From Clostridia bacterium (GTDB lineage Bacteria > Bacillota > Clostridia > Oscillospirales > Acutalibacteraceae), in NCBI GenBank assembly GCA_017623575.1, contig JAGAOS010000003.1, positions 1 through 64,000 of the forward strand: DNA of 64,000 nucleotides, read 5' to 3'. The position numbers were made by a program, and so were the translations under genes. Below are positions 33,100 to 42,585 of this stretch, one piece after another; the stretch's first letter is position 1; each line of letters opens with the position of its first letter. A model generated the notes under the pieces. It was given only the letters and a program-made list of their open reading frames with translations. It was not told the origin of the DNA and made no database searches.

Positions 33100-33941
33100 T
33101 TATTTTAAATCTACGGTTTCACCCGCAGGGATTTTTATAAGCTTGCCGCTACCTGCTTTTTTGGTTGGATTAAAAATTCCCCATAAATCAATTGCGGTGG
33201 GATTATAAATTTTTTTCCGTTAGCAGAGAAAACCAGCGATTCAAAAGCATTTACATAATTGTAAATTTCCATATTGGTAGCGCACCAAATTTCGGGATTA
33301 TCGTGGCACTTTTCAAAAAGCTCCTCAATAAGCTCCCAGTTATTTTCGCGTTCAAATTCAAATGAGTGTCCCCAAACATACATAACAAGCGGCTTGGAGC
33401 GTGGATTTGTTATTTTGCTAAATTCTTCATATGTTTTAATGGAATCCTTATGGTGACAGGTAGGCTCCCATCTGAACCAGTTTTCGGGAAGGTAAAAATT
33501 ATTGTTTCTGGTCGCCATGCGGGCATAAACAATTCCCGCCGCCTTTAAAGCAGTTTCGCTTATATCATTAAAAGCCGAAATGCTGGGGTATGCAAAGCCA
33601 CGAATAATTTTACCTGTTATATGCTCAAGCTTTTTGCGATTTGTCATAATGTCATTAGTAGCTGCCGCCTGAGGTAAAAAGGTGTAGTATGGATGCATAT
33701 GACCGTGACAAGCAATTTCAAACTGTGTATCGTTTGCAACAGCCTTTATATCTGATATTTTAAGGCGGGCAGCCGGCTCATCGGTATCTTCATAAAAACA
33801 GGTGTTGTAGTTAAAGGTGCCCTTTATGCCGTATTTTTTCATAAGCTCCATAAGCCTTAAATCCTCTATAACACCATCGTCATAGCTAAAGGTCATAGCC
33901 TTAGGCTTACCGTTTGGAAAACGCAAAATAAATCCTCGCAT
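33100..33941 (-). pseudogene. polysaccharide deacetylase paralogue with C-terminal frameshift
   Basis: This is the tandem duplicate of the preceding entry, with the same motifs (MTFSYDDG, ACHGHMHPY). The frame is open from 33941 to about 33216. At an A7 tract (minus strand, 33210-33216) it shifts, so the uninterrupted frame ends at 33135 with an unrelated tail. Reading one base back at the tract restores IYNPTAIDLWGIFNP and the family ending IPAGETVDLK, stopping at 33100-33102. The break affects only the last 40 or so residues, so the catalytic core would survive. A sequencing or assembly error, a recent mutation, or slippage on the A tract are all possible. Confidence 0.75.
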
Positions 33942-33955
33942 TTTTAATTCCTCAC

Positions 33956-34927
33956 TTAAAATATTTTGGGGTCATATTTGTTTGAGGTTCTGCCGTGATT
34001 ATAAAGCTTGCGGTTATCAAGACCAAATATTCTACCCGTAGTTTCGCCCGATTTAACATCCTCGGTAGCCTCACAAATTTCAAAAACAGTAGCATCCATC
34101 ATATCAAGCTGACTAAGTAATTCTGCCTCTAAAAACTGGGGCAGCACCGCCGCACCAAATTCGGGGTCGCCGTGGTGGGATATAAGCATATGTGAAAGCA
34201 GCATAGGAACATCTGATGTAATACCAAGCTTTTCGGCGGTCTTTTCTACCGTAACGGCGCCGCTTACAAGATGTCCCACAAGATTGCCCTTGGGACTATA
34301 GCCCGAAACAAGCCCTGTGGAGTTAAGCTCAAATTCTTCGATTTTGCCAATATCGTGCAGAATTACGCCCGCTAAAAGCAGCTCACGGTCGGCAAAGGTG
34401 TAAACTCGGCAAACCGCCTCTGCAAGACGCACTATGGAAAGGGTATGACAAAGAAGTCCCCCTTTTACCGCGTGATGCATTTTAAATGCGGCGGGCCAGT
34501 AGAGCATCTGCTCCTTTTTGTCCTTTAAAATTGTGGTTACAATAGCCTTTAAATCGGCATCGGCAAAGGCATCTGCAATATTATAAAGCTCGTTCCACAT
34601 ATCGGCTTCATTAAAGCCTGTAGAGGGCACAAAATCATTAATATCAACACCATCCTCAGGCAGAACAAGACGAATACGGTCAATGCGGAACTGATTTACA
34701 CCCCTGTATTCTGAAACAGTACCTCTTAGCTTAACAAGATTACCCGCCTCATAAACACCGTGAACGGCCTCGGAATAATCCCAAAGCTTGGCGTTCATCT
34801 CGCCCGATTTATCTGCAATGGTGGCATCAAGATAAAAGCCACCCTTAGCAGAGGTTTTTTTCTCAACCGTTTTTAGTAAAACGAAGCAGTCCACACTGCC
34901 GCTTGGAGAAATATTATCAAATTTCAA
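33956..34927 (-). CDS. yhaM: 3'-5' exoribonuclease YhaM-type (OB-fold plus HD domain)
   Basis: This 323-residue protein has an N-terminal OB-fold nucleic-acid-binding domain (about 10-100; AKLWDYSEAVHGVYEAG). An HD phosphohydrolase domain follows, with metal ligands in GGLLCHTLS, GVILHDIGKIEEF and LISHHG. This is the YhaM architecture, a cytosolic exonuclease acting on RNA and single-stranded DNA. The length matches the B. subtilis protein. It sits between the deacetylases and a D-aminopeptidase in one minus-strand run. Nothing suggests special regulation. Confidence 0.88.
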   Translation of the reverse strand: MKFDNISPSGSVDCFVLLKTVEKKTSAKGGFYLDATIADKSGEMNAKLWDYSEAVHGVYEAGNLVKLRGTVSEYRGVNQFRIDRIRLVLPEDGVDINDFVPSTGFNEADMWNELYNIADAFADADLKAIVTTILKDKKEQMLYWPAAFKMHHAVKGGLLCHTLSIVRLAEAVCRVYTFADRELLLAGVILHDIGKIEEFELNSTGLVSGYSPKGNLVGHLVSGAVTVEKTAEKLGITSDVPMLLSHMLISHHGDPEFGAAVLPQFLEAELLSQLDMMDATVFEICEATEDVKSGETTGRIFGLDNRKLYNHGRTSNKYDPKIF

Positions 34928-34941
34928 ATAAAACGCTCCCT

Positions 34942-35766
34942 TTAAATTACTTTTAAAAACTCATTAATATCTTTTATATTTATTACAACCGTATGACCGT
35001 CCTTACCCATAACCTCATCGCTTAAATAGTCGGCATCTAAATTAAATGAAATACAGTCTTCCATAAATTCAGCGGCTCTCTCAACACGCTTGAAGGATTT
35101 TTCAAACACCAACGGAAAGGTGAATTTTTTTAGGTTAAGCTTGGTTTCTGCGGCAATGCAGATTTTCTCTTTAATTTCGGCTAGAAGCTCGTCATTATTA
35201 CGGAAATTAGCCTTGTTGCGGGATAATTCTTCCTTGGTTGTTACCGTAACAATTCCCGGTACCGAAGCCGATGCCTGATGGCAACTACGGTCCCCGCCAA
35301 CATAAAAAACAGACGGCATATTGTGTTCGGCGGCTATGCCTGAATCAAGGTCTACCTCGCCTACATATTTTCCGTTGATTTTGTAATACTGGTGTTCAAA
35401 ACCGTTCATAGTGTGGGCAAGAACACCACCCAGAGTACCCTCCATAGTGTGATAACCGAAATAACAGATACAATCGTACTTGTCTTGGGCAAAGCTCATT
35501 CTGGGCAATTTTGGGTCAACCTTTAAAAGTGTAATGCGGGGGTCAAGCATATCCTGACTCAGATTACCCCCACCTGCGTGATTATCCCATACATCAATTT
35601 TAGTAACACCTGCCGAAAAAAGAGCTTCTGCGGCGGCGTTAATTTCGGTGGCGGCTTCCCTTACCGCAACCTTATAATCGGGGGTATCGCCAAAAGGTAT
35701 GTAAGGAGCGCCAACAACAAAGTTTACACCCTCTAAATCCAGTGCAAACAGAATTCTTTTATGCAT
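34942..35766 (-). CDS. M55-family D-aminopeptidase (DppA-like)
   Basis: This 274-residue zinc peptidase of family M55 has the N-terminal ALDLEGVN (metal Asp and Glu), VWDNHAGGGN, YFGYHTMEGTLGGVLAHT, and GEVDLDSGIAAEHNMP. These match the metal-binding and assembly motifs of DppA, a decameric enzyme that releases N-terminal D-amino acids, probably from D-Ala peptides of peptidoglycan turnover. The gene is 14 bases from the yhaM start. Together with the deacetylases it suggests wall-fragment use, but there is no dipeptide transporter nearby. Confidence 0.87.
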   Translation of the reverse strand: MHKRILFALDLEGVNFVVGAPYIPFGDTPDYKVAVREAATEINAAAEALFSAGVTKIDVWDNHAGGGNLSQDMLDPRITLLKVDPKLPRMSFAQDKYDCICYFGYHTMEGTLGGVLAHTMNGFEHQYYKINGKYVGEVDLDSGIAAEHNMPSVFYVGGDRSCHQASASVPGIVTVTTKEELSRNKANFRNNDELLAEIKEKICIAAETKLNLKKFTFPLVFEKSFKRVERAAEFMEDCISFNLDADYLSDEVMGKDGHTVVINIKDINEFLKVI

Positions 35767-35780
35767 TTATTAAACCTCTT

Positions 35781-38009
35781 TTATTTCTTAACAAATATTC
35801 TTATAGTGGTTTGAAAATCTCGTTGATTTGTGAATTTAAGACCGTAATTCATAAGAAATTCGCCTGAGTATTCTCTGCCTACCGTAACCATATTGGAGAA
35901 TGTATTATTCCCTATATGACCTTCAACCTCTGTGTAGATTGCATCGGGGTCAAGCCCTGCAAGCTTAACAATTACAACGGCGTTGTTAATGGTGCAAAGG
36001 CGGTTGGCATAATTTAAAATAACGGTGTTTTTATCCTCTGAGATAAATTCCATAACCGCTTCGTTGCCATCAAAGGGTGAGCGGAGTCTGTAAAGGTCGC
36101 CCTTGTGGAAAACCTCACCGTATTTTTTATAGAATTTAACCTGCTCCTTAGCCTGAGCAAGCTCCTCGTCGCTCATTTTGGACATATCCAATTCATAGCC
36201 AAACTGACCCATCGTTGCTATATCACCGCGGGTTGCAAGGGTACATTCGCGACCTGTTTGATGATTGGGAACAGCCGAAATATGACTACCCATTGCACTT
36301 AGAGGATAGCAAATGCTTGTGCCATACTGAATCCTCATTCTCTCCCCTGCGTCAGAGCAATCACTGGTCCAGATTTGTGGCATATAGTATAAAATGCCGC
36401 CGTCAAATCGACCGCCACCCGAGGCGCAGCCCTCCCAAAGAATATTAGGGAAGCGGGAAGTAAGGGTTTCCATAACCCTGTAAAGGCCAAGCACATAGCG
36501 GTGACAAAGCTCACCCTGATGCTCGCTGTCAAGACCAAAGGACCAGAATTCGCTAAAGCTTCGGTTCATATCCCATTTAACATATTCAATATTAGCGTTT
36601 GATAAAACATCGGTAATGACATCTATAATATAATCGCATACCTCATTGCGGGAGAGATCTAAAACAAGCTGATTTCTGCCAAGGGATGATGCTCTGCCCT
36701 TTGCCTGAATAGCCCAATCAGGATGCGCGCGGAACAAATCACTGTCGGGGGAAACCATTTCAGGCTCAAACCATAATCCGAACTTCATACCGATGGCATT
36801 TATTTTTTCTGCAAGTCCGTCAAGACCGTTTGGAAGCTTTTCTTTGTTTACAAACCAATCACCAAGGGAAGATTTATCATCATTTCGTCTACCGAACCAG
36901 CCGTCATCCAGCACCATAAGGTCAAGACCGATTTCGGCGCCCTTTTTGGCAATGTCAATAAGCTTTTCTTCGGTGAAATTAAAGTAGGTACCCTCCCAGT
37001 TGTTTATAAGGGCGTAACGCTGGGTATCGCGGAATTTGCCCCTGCAAAGACGGGTGCGATAAAGCTTATGGAATATGCGGGACATACCCGAAATACCCTC
37101 GATAGAATATGTGAGAATTGCCTCGGGGGATTGAAATTCATCACCGGATTCCAATTCCCAATTAAAGGTAAAGGGATTAATACCTATGTATGCGCGGGTG
37201 GTGTCATAAACATCACACTCAATACCCGCGGTAAAGTTGCCGCTATAAATAAGGTTAAAGCCGTAAACCTCGCCATTCAGCTCGGTTGCATCCTTGCGCA
37301 CCATTGCAAAGAATGGGTTGTGATGCGGGCTTGAAATACCCCTGCGGGAGTATATCTCCTGATTACCCTTATAAATAGGCTGGCGGCGAACAAAACGCTC
37401 TCTTGCCCAGGCGCCGTCCAAGTGGAGAAAATCATAATCCATAGCGGCGCTTTGCATATCAATAGTTGCGCTCATAATGCGGGCGATCTGCACCTGATTT
37501 TCGCCCTCATTTTTAACCCTTATAGAGCGGGCAATGGCATCAATGTTATTAAAAGCGGTGTAAATAAGGGTAACCGATACCTTTTGCAGCTCGTCAAAAA
37601 GCTCCAGCTCCAAAGTATCAGCCTCGCTGTCATCCTCTACATATGTAGCGGGCAGACCCTTTAAAAGCGGCTTGCCTGCATATATTTTATGATTGCGGTA
37701 TTTAAAGCAAGAAACCATACTGCCATCGGCATATTTAAGGTGAAGGGTGGGAAGTCTTAAATCGGCATTGCCAAAGGTGGAAAAATCAAGAGAATGTATT
37801 TCACCCTGACCTGCGCCTTCAAGTCCTGCCTCCACCGATGTAAGTGATCTTCCGTGAACCGAAAGGTCACTTAAATTATAGTCAAAATCCTTTAGTTTTT
37901 TGCCATAGTAAAGGTTTAGCAAAAGTCTGTCACGCAAAAAACCGATTATATATGATGTGTTTTTAGTATCAAGCTTAAAAATTTGTTTTTCTTTGTTATA
38001 TGTAATCAC
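35781..38009 (-). CDS. alpha-galactosidase (GH36)
   Basis: This enzyme of about 742 residues removes terminal alpha-galactose from raffinose-family sugars or galactomannan side chains. It shows the full GH36 layout. There is an N-terminal beta-supersandwich. The catalytic barrel has LMVLDDGWFGRRNDDKSSLG, the nucleophile Asp in VKWDMNRSF, and the acid/base Asp in WTSDCSDAGERMRIQYG. EGCASGGGRFD lies between these. I place the start at the GTG at 38009 (GGCGGTGAT upstream), because the longer frame runs over the promoter. There is no signal peptide, so the substrate is likely imported. It is first in a six-gene minus-strand run down to dut. Confidence 0.93.
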   Translation of the reverse strand: MITYNKEKQIFKLDTKNTSYIIGFLRDRLLLNLYYGKKLKDFDYNLSDLSVHGRSLTSVEAGLEGAGQGEIHSLDFSTFGNADLRLPTLHLKYADGSMVSCFKYRNHKIYAGKPLLKGLPATYVEDDSEADTLELELFDELQKVSVTLIYTAFNNIDAIARSIRVKNEGENQVQIARIMSATIDMQSAAMDYDFLHLDGAWARERFVRRQPIYKGNQEIYSRRGISSPHHNPFFAMVRKDATELNGEVYGFNLIYSGNFTAGIECDVYDTTRAYIGINPFTFNWELESGDEFQSPEAILTYSIEGISGMSRIFHKLYRTRLCRGKFRDTQRYALINNWEGTYFNFTEEKLIDIAKKGAEIGLDLMVLDDGWFGRRNDDKSSLGDWFVNKEKLPNGLDGLAEKINAIGMKFGLWFEPEMVSPDSDLFRAHPDWAIQAKGRASSLGRNQLVLDLSRNEVCDYIIDVITDVLSNANIEYVKWDMNRSFSEFWSFGLDSEHQGELCHRYVLGLYRVMETLTSRFPNILWEGCASGGGRFDGGILYYMPQIWTSDCSDAGERMRIQYGTSICYPLSAMGSHISAVPNHQTGRECTLATRGDIATMGQFGYELDMSKMSDEELAQAKEQVKFYKKYGEVFHKGDLYRLRSPFDGNEAVMEFISEDKNTVILNYANRLCTINNAVVIVKLAGLDPDAIYTEVEGHIGNNTFSNMVTVGREYSGEFLMNYGLKFTNQRDFQTTIRIFVKK

Positions 38010-38039
38010 AACATCACCGCCAAAAATCAATATATAGTT

Positions 38040-38068
38040 ATTATACATTTTCATAATATCAATTGCAA
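38040..38068 (-). promoter_or_regulatory. promoter of the alpha-galactosidase operon
   Basis: On the minus strand, -35 TTGCAA (38063-38068), a 17-base spacer, and -10 TATAAT (38040-38045). Its -10 would fall within the longer reading frame, supporting the GTG start at 38009. Confidence 0.75.
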
Positions 38069-38090
38069 CATAAAAATACATTTTTTATAG

Positions 38091-38119
38091 TTGATTTTTA
38101 TTCGCAAATATAATAAAAT
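38091..38119 (+). promoter_or_regulatory. promoter of mntP
   Basis: -35 TTGATT (38091-38096), a 17-base spacer, and -10 TAAAAT (38114-38119), about 32 bases before the predicted mntP ATG. The leader is far too short for a manganese riboswitch. Confidence 0.7.
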
Positions 38120-38157
38120 ATATAAGCCTTCATTTTATTTAAGGAGCCGATTTTTAA

Positions 38158-38724
38158 ATGAGCATTATAGAACAACTTATTCTGGCGGTAGGTCTGGCTA
38201 TGGATGCCTTTGCCGTTGCAATATGCAAGGGCCTTACGGTTAAAAAGCTACAGCCCCGTCATCTTATAATAACAGGACTGTATTTTGGTGGATTTCAGGC
38301 ACTTATGCCCCTTATAGGTTATTTTTTGGGAATAAATTTCCGTGAATACATAGAATCGGTAGACCATTGGATAGCCTTTGTGCTGCTATCTATTATAGGC
38401 GCTAATATGATAAAAGAAGCCTTATCTAAGGATGAAGAAGCACATACCGACGATTTTTCGTTTAGAAGTATGCTGCCCTTGGCGGTTGCAACCAGCATAG
38501 ATGCCTTGGCAGTTGGGGTAACATTGGCATTTTTAAATGTTAATATTGCAAGCTCGGTTTCGCTGATTGGTGTAATAACCTTTGTGATTTCTGCCGTTGG
38601 AGTGTGGCTGGGCAAAATAGTGGGCTGCAGGTTTAAATCCAAAGCCGAATTTACCGGCGGCGCAATACTTATTATTATGGGTGTTAAAATTCTTTTAGAG
38701 CATTTGGGAATTTTAAATTTTTAG
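38158..38724 (+). CDS. mntP: manganese efflux pump MntP
   Basis: This 188-residue membrane protein has six predicted helices and the two family repeats: GLAMDAFAVAICKG near residue 12 and ATSIDALAVGVTLAF near 115. The paired Asp residues are part of the Mn2+ path. It exports excess manganese. The gene is monocistronic and divergent from the alpha-galactosidase operon. Its terminator is shared with the convergent phage module 2. Confidence 0.92.
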   Translation: MSIIEQLILAVGLAMDAFAVAICKGLTVKKLQPRHLIITGLYFGGFQALMPLIGYFLGINFREYIESVDHWIAFVLLSIIGANMIKEALSKDEEAHTDDFSFRSMLPLAVATSIDALAVGVTLAFLNVNIASSVSLIGVITFVISAVGVWLGKIVGCRFKSKAEFTGGAILIIMGVKILLEHLGILNF

Positions 38725-38783
38725 ATAAACATTATATAAAATACCAAAATCAAGCCACTTTAAAAATATAGAAAAACAAACAG

Positions 38784-38830
38784 AATCAACCGTAATAGAA
38801 TCAATAGTGTTTCTATTACGGTTGATTTTT
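38784..38830. terminator. 17-bp perfect bidirectional terminator
   Basis: 38784-38800 pairs perfectly with 38811-38827 around a 10-base loop. T follows on the plus strand and A precedes on the left. It ends mntP rightward and phage module 2 leftward, overlapping the last module gene's stop codon. Confidence 0.88.
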
Positions 38831-40682
38831 AATCCACATTTCTATAATATGCAGTCCAGCTTTCGGGCGAAAACCTGCCATAGCCCTCCGCCCTTATCAT
38901 AAAACCACTGCAATGAGTTTTAAATAGTGGGATTTTGGTAATCCCCTCCCCCTTTATGGGGTAAACACCGCAGTTTTTCCATTCGGTTTCACCGTAAGCT
39001 CTTGAAAATAGTGTTAAAACACAATCGGTATCCTTTGAACAGCTTAAAAGGTAATTAACAGGCTGAACAGTTTTAGATGTATTGTTTGGCAAAAAGTGTA
39101 GCGCAAACTCCCAATTTACAGTGGTGTCATTATCGCTTTCAGCAAGATATATTACATCATCCGCACAGAGATAGCGATTAGAATCAAAATTGAATATTTG
39201 CGAAATATTTTCGCCATTTTCACTCCACCACACCTCTGAATCGGTATCGTATACCCAAATACGGCCATTACCAAGCATATAAACAAAAGCGCCGTCTGTA
39301 ATTGAGGTTTTTACACCATTAAGCGCCATAAGTCCGTTGGATATTTTTTTATCACTGCCACCCGAATACTTCATAACTCCTTTTTCGGAATAGTAGTAAA
39401 GGGTATCGCCCACCCTTACAAGGGAATCGCCACAATCCTTTTTTATTCCGTTAAGGGATAACTGCCTTATACCGAAATTAAGCGCAGTATAGCCTAAAAT
39501 TCTAAAGCCGCCGCTTTCGGTAAAGCAAATTATATTATCCTGCCAAAGGGTAATTCCTGTGGCGGTACCATTTATTTTAACCTCCCAGGCATCCTGTGCA
39601 TCTTTGGGATTATCGTAAAAGAAAAAAGGGTTTTTAAGCGCAGATATATACAACTTACCCGTAGAATTATCTACGCCAAAAAGCCTGTCCTCCGTAAGCA
39701 GAATATGTGAAAAATCAGGTATTAACGGTGTTAAGGTAATTACTGTTTTTTCCGCCTCAACTATGCCTTTAAAATCATAATCAAAGCTTATTGAATTATT
39801 ATTTATATATGTTATTTTTGCAATAACATTGTTTCTTGAAACAGAAGAACCGCCTATTTTTACTCTTTGTCCAACCTTAAAATAGTTGTTAATATCAAGA
39901 TTATAATTCCCGTTGATACTATAAAAATATATATCTTTGCCGGAAAATTCCAGATTTTGGTTATAACCAATCCAAAGGTCATTCAATATAGGACGGTTGC
40001 GGGGATTGCTGTATTTGATTTTAGCATCACTTGGCGGAGATTTGTAACGGCTGACATCATCGTCCAGCATTATTCGTAAGCCTTCATCAATAATATCACC
40101 CTCCGTTGTAATAGAACTCTTAGTTTCAATTGTTTTAATGGTGAAGACTTTATCAGATATCCAGGAAAAGCGCAGCTTCATACCTATTGAAAGCGTATAA
40201 GCAGCGTTACAGCGCTCTACACCATCATAACCACTTGTATAGAACAGTGTTCGGGAATTTATAAATGGTAGGGCCGTCGAAACGGCATAAGACTCTGCAA
40301 AGGGTAACCAGACATCCTCACCGATTTGTATGTTGTCGGGTAGAACATAAAGCTTTTCATCCCACATTATAAGCTTACGATCGGTATCTGCAGAATAATT
40401 GTTAAGCTGATATTCTTTCTCACCCTCTGCAAAGCTTCCGTCAGAGGTCTTTACAATTTCTTTAAGGGTGTTGCCAAATCTAAAAAACAAACGATTTTCA
40501 CACACTATAATCTGATCGGGTTTGGTTTTATGAAAGTAAACCGCCCTTCTTGGACGACGAGTGCGACAAAAATCTGTGCAAACCAAATTCATTGCATCTT
40601 CAAGACCTTCCGGACCTACACCGTTAAAAATCCCGCTTACAGATTGAGGCTTTGAAAAAGCCGAAAAAGTAGGTAGCTTCAC
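38829..40682 (-). CDS. phage head-tail hub/stabilisation protein (P22 gp10-like)
   Basis: This 617-residue protein is rich in short beta-strands with repeated propeller-like segments, for example LLTEDRLFGVDNSTGKLYIS, ITLWQDNIICFTESGGFRIL and DTLYYYSEKGVMKYSGG. The pattern DRLFG...LYISALKNPF matches the P22 gp10-like plug/hub proteins of short-tailed phages, which close the portal after packaging. It is the last gene of module 2 and follows the adaptor gene with no gap. The assignment rests on fold pattern and position, not on a catalytic motif. Confidence 0.65.
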   Translation of the reverse strand: MKLPTFSAFSKPQSVSGIFNGVGPEGLEDAMNLVCTDFCRTRRPRRAVYFHKTKPDQIIVCENRLFFRFGNTLKEIVKTSDGSFAEGEKEYQLNNYSADTDRKLIMWDEKLYVLPDNIQIGEDVWLPFAESYAVSTALPFINSRTLFYTSGYDGVERCNAAYTLSIGMKLRFSWISDKVFTIKTIETKSSITTEGDIIDEGLRIMLDDDVSRYKSPPSDAKIKYSNPRNRPILNDLWIGYNQNLEFSGKDIYFYSINGNYNLDINNYFKVGQRVKIGGSSVSRNNVIAKITYINNNSISFDYDFKGIVEAEKTVITLTPLIPDFSHILLTEDRLFGVDNSTGKLYISALKNPFFFYDNPKDAQDAWEVKINGTATGITLWQDNIICFTESGGFRILGYTALNFGIRQLSLNGIKKDCGDSLVRVGDTLYYYSEKGVMKYSGGSDKKISNGLMALNGVKTSITDGAFVYMLGNGRIWVYDTDSEVWWSENGENISQIFNFDSNRYLCADDVIYLAESDNDTTVNWEFALHFLPNNTSKTVQPVNYLLSCSKDTDCVLTLFSRAYGETEWKNCGVYPIKGEGITKIPLFKTHCSGFMIRAEGYGRFSPESWTAYYRNVD

Positions 40683-41051
40683 TTAAATCCCCCCTGTAAG
40701 TCTGACGCATTTTACAGGCATATTCTGCCGCCTGTAAGAAACGGCAAGCTCGCTGAATTTTTCGTTAAATAGCACCGAATAAACCCCATAAGCCTCACCA
40801 TCCGACTCCTGCAAGGACAGAACCGAAGAAATATAATAAATATATATTGAAAGCTGCTCCGTTCCCAATAAAAGGTGCGTTCCCATATCGGTTTTAACAT
40901 CCAATTCAGGAGCGCGGCAGGTCTTGCCTATTGGCGAAAATATTTCGTCAATTATTCTGCCTTCAAGCTCATTTATAAGGCGACATATCTCTGTAGAATC
41001 CGCATTGGGAAATCGCCTTTTAATTATTGTTATAATGCTAAGCAGAGTCAT
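40683..41051 (-). CDS. phage head-tail adaptor/connector
   Basis: This 122-residue mainly helical protein has a C-terminal block LSIYIYYISSVLSLQESDGE, then YSVLFNEKFSELAVSYRR. It resembles the adaptor that binds under the portal in podoviruses. The gene lies between a fibre-like protein and the hub, with 2 bases on one side and none on the other. The function is inferred from pattern and neighbours. Confidence 0.6.
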   Translation of the reverse strand: MTLLSIITIIKRRFPNADSTEICRLINELEGRIIDEIFSPIGKTCRAPELDVKTDMGTHLLLGTEQLSIYIYYISSVLSLQESDGEAYGVYSVLFNEKFSELAVSYRRQNMPVKCVRLTGGI

Positions 41052-41053
41052 TT

Positions 41054-42145
41054 TTACTCCTCCTCATAAACAAAATAAATTCTTCCGGCATCAAGCTCGC
41101 CTGCCGAATAAAGGCTGTTATAGTCGCTTCTGCTTAAAAGGTCGAAGGTAGCGTCAGATAAACGGTCATCAATCTGATTTTTTGTGTAAAAATCTGTAAA
41201 ATCAGGCTTTTCAGCACCCAAAGGCTGAATACTTTTTCCATCCCACCAATAATCGGGAACACCAAGCTCCAGAATATACAGATTATCACCGATTTTAAGG
41301 TTAGCCGTTGTTTTACCATCGGCTCGCTCATAATTACCTGCAACCCAATCATTAAGCTGTTGCTCGGTATCAAAGCAAAGGGCGCTTGCTTTACCAAGTG
41401 CTATAACCTTTGCCTCATTTGCTATGTTTACAATGTTAGGATGAGCCATAGAATTGATGCTGGAATTATGGCTGTTTATCTCATTCATAACAGTTGACTG
41501 AGCTCTGTTAGCAGCCGCAACAGCATCTGATGCCCGCGCCCTTACCATAGTATAAAGCTCGTTCACTTCATTTTCGCTTTTTTGAGCTGACGAAGCAGAC
41601 ACAGCCGCTTGACTTGCAGATTCAGCCGTCTGATTCCTTTTGTTTTCAACCTCCAGCGCCATTGCCATTATGCGCTCCTTGGTAGTTACAACCGACTCTG
41701 CATTATTTTTTGAAGCTTCGGCATTTTCGGCGCTTTCGTTTGCCGCCGCAACCGCTTCATTCCTTAGTTCATTGGCCTTTTCAATAAAATAATTATAGGG
41801 GTCGGGAGTGGGTGCCGATGGCTCACAAATGGTATATCCGCTGTTTTGAATTTGTATAGGCAGTTCGGCGGTGGTGGCTCGGGTATTGCCCTGAACACCA
41901 AACGCGGAAATATACATTATAGGCTCTTTGAGTGCCTCAAAGGGGATTTTACAGGAATTATCCTCAAGGGGAGCGTGATACACAAGCTCACCCACACGAA
42001 AAACAGCAGTTTTGTAAAGTTCATTCCAGCTTTCATCAAAATTAAAGGCGGCAAGAATATATTCAACCGAGTCGGCAGTTAAAAGACTGCAATCGGCAGA
42101 AATATTTCCCCCCTCAACCTGAATATTTAAGGTATAGCTTGACAT
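41054..42145 (-). CDS. phage fibre or receptor-binding-like protein
   Basis: This 363-residue protein has an N-terminal beta-sandwich (about 1-105). A long Ala/Glu/Asn-rich coiled coil follows (about 118-235; ANESAENAEASKNNAESV and similar), then a small C-terminal region with NQIDDRLSDATFDLLSRSDY. The head-rod-tip layout suits a trimeric appendage that contacts the host surface. The sequence is repetitive but the frame is intact. It could also be a baseplate-like spike. No enzymatic domain is visible. Confidence 0.6.
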   Translation of the reverse strand: MSSYTLNIQVEGGNISADCSLLTADSVEYILAAFNFDESWNELYKTAVFRVGELVYHAPLEDNSCKIPFEALKEPIMYISAFGVQGNTRATTAELPIQIQNSGYTICEPSAPTPDPYNYFIEKANELRNEAVAAANESAENAEASKNNAESVVTTKERIMAMALEVENKRNQTAESASQAAVSASSAQKSENEVNELYTMVRARASDAVAAANRAQSTVMNEINSHNSSINSMAHPNIVNIANEAKVIALGKASALCFDTEQQLNDWVAGNYERADGKTTANLKIGDNLYILELGVPDYWWDGKSIQPLGAEKPDFTDFYTKNQIDDRLSDATFDLLSRSDYNSLYSAGELDAGRIYFVYEEE

Positions 42146-42165
42146 ATTTTGTACCCTCCATTATG

Positions 42166-42510
42166 TTAGCGATTGCTTTTTTCAAAATCGCTTTGCAGCT
42201 TTTCTACAAGAGAAGCTACATACTCATCCTGAGAAAGTGAATTTTTTAAAGCCTGCTCAATAAAGCGGGGAACAGTAACCTCCACACCGCGCTTAATAAG
42301 ATATGAACGGTCATTTACTGCCACATAAACATCGTCGCGGTACTTGCCGTTATCCTTAAAAAGCTTTATGGTTACAGGTTGCTTCATATATTCCTCATTA
42401 GCGCGGATAGCGCTGATTTTTTCCGCCTCCTGAATCTGCTTCATATTAAGTGCCGCCCTCAGCTCCTCAATTTCCTTTTCAAGGCGGGCGGTGTTTTTTG
42501 TTTCTGCCAT
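42166..42510 (-). CDS. small phage head-region protein, unknown
   Basis: This 114-residue protein has an N-terminal coiled coil (LEKEIEELRAALNMKQIQEAE). A small beta region follows (VTIKLFKDNGKYRDDVYVAV and SYLIKRGVEVTVPRFI), then a helical tail. Similar small proteins follow capsid genes in Firmicutes phages. A head decoration or completion role is a guess from position, 75 bases after the capsid gene. Confidence 0.6.
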   Translation of the reverse strand: MAETKNTARLEKEIEELRAALNMKQIQEAEKISAIRANEEYMKQPVTIKLFKDNGKYRDDVYVAVNDRSYLIKRGVEVTVPRFIEQALKNSLSQDEYVASLVEKLQSDFEKSNR

Positions 42511-42548
42511 ATTAATTTCCTCCGTTAAGGTAGATTTTTAAAATACCC

Positions 42549-42572
42549 GGGGTACCGCAAAAGCGGTGCCCC
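42549..42572 (-). promoter_or_regulatory. GC-rich hairpin after the capsid gene
   Basis: GGGGCACCGC-TTTT-GCGGTACCCC on the minus strand forms a 10-bp stem 14 bases after the capsid stop. The T run is weak. It may stabilise capsid mRNA or give partial termination, so that capsid protein is made in excess. Confidence 0.6.
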
Positions 42573-42585
42573 AAGCTTTAGTGTA

